NCBI GenBank assembly: GCA_947095535.1
Contig: OX352773.1
Location: forward strand, 107,429,685 to 107,493,684
Direction: 5' to 3'
Length of the DNA stretch: 64,000 nt
From: Poecilobothrus nobilitatus
Lineage: Eukaryota; Arthropoda; Insecta; Diptera; Dolichopodidae
The notes under the pieces were generated by a model that searched no databases, had not been told where the DNA came from, and worked only from the letters and a program-made list of their open reading frames with translations. This document shows, piece by piece, positions 63,881 through 64,000 of this stretch. The translations under genes and the position numbers were made by a program. The stretch's first letter is position 1; every line of letters starts with the position of its first letter.

Positions 63881-64000
63881 ACGATAGGATCGGGTATAAT
63901 AAACGATAGGATACGATAGGATCGGGTATAATAAAATTACTCCTTCGTCTGTAACACCTCGAAATAAGCGAGCTAGATATACCTTCAAAGGTATGGATCG
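63881..64000. mobile_element. Fly-type dispersed repeat, copy 3, cut by the window end
   Basis: Starts with a short local duplication of ACGATAGGATCGGGTATAAT (63881 and about 63912), then GTAACACCTCGAAATAAGC as in copies 1 and 2. It is inserted at the same position in the satellite monomer. Confidence 0.75.

Overview
The window reads as AT-rich eukaryotic DNA, most likely from a fly (Diptera, probably Brachycera). The evidence is an insect errantivirus-type LTR retrotransposon, Maverick/Polinton (adintovirus-like) genes, and dispersed repeats carrying GTCC/GGAC microsatellites of a style I associate with higher flies; this last point is from memory. No intact host gene, tRNA, rRNA or CRISPR array was recognised. 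Almost everything is mobile or tandemly repeated, which suggests heterochromatin (inference).

Layout. Positions 1-1723 are repeated almost exactly at 6309-8031 (offset 6308). Each copy holds a 104-aa plus-strand gene, a hidden 72-codon open frame on the minus strand, a GC-rich block with a TATA-like box, and the start of satellite sequence. Between the copies, 1891-6308 is a decayed Polinton/adintovirus-like fragment: the C-terminal end of a major capsid protein, a small unknown gene, a broken adenain-type protease, a frameshifted unknown gene, a broken minus-strand gene and the N-terminal third of a protein-primed DNA polymerase B with an in-frame stop and a frameshift. From 8032 to 64000 the window is a complex satellite. 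It has two 4.2-kb higher-order units (8032-16509), three near-identical units with a shared core of about 4.9 kb (16510-33282), then shorter and more diverged units.

The satellite is interrupted by a 1.77-kb element with 147-bp internal repeats and a perfect hairpin (39643-41415), by the errantivirus on the minus strand (48823-55390: LTRs, PBS, gag, pol, env, PPT), and by three copies of a fly-type dispersed repeat (56806, 60980, 63881). Four 17-bp scars of that repeat lie elsewhere in the array. The satellite monomer carries a tRNA-primer-binding-site-like motif matching the errantivirus PBS, so the monomer may descend from an LTR element.

How the parts relate. The Polinton genes once formed a capsid-protease-polymerase module, and every gene whose family is known is now broken. 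In the errantivirus, gag and pol are joined by a likely -1 frameshift site and env by a splice acceptor, but the reverse transcriptase active site and the env frame are damaged. The satellite appears to have grown by repeated unequal exchange that copied embedded transposon pieces along with it.
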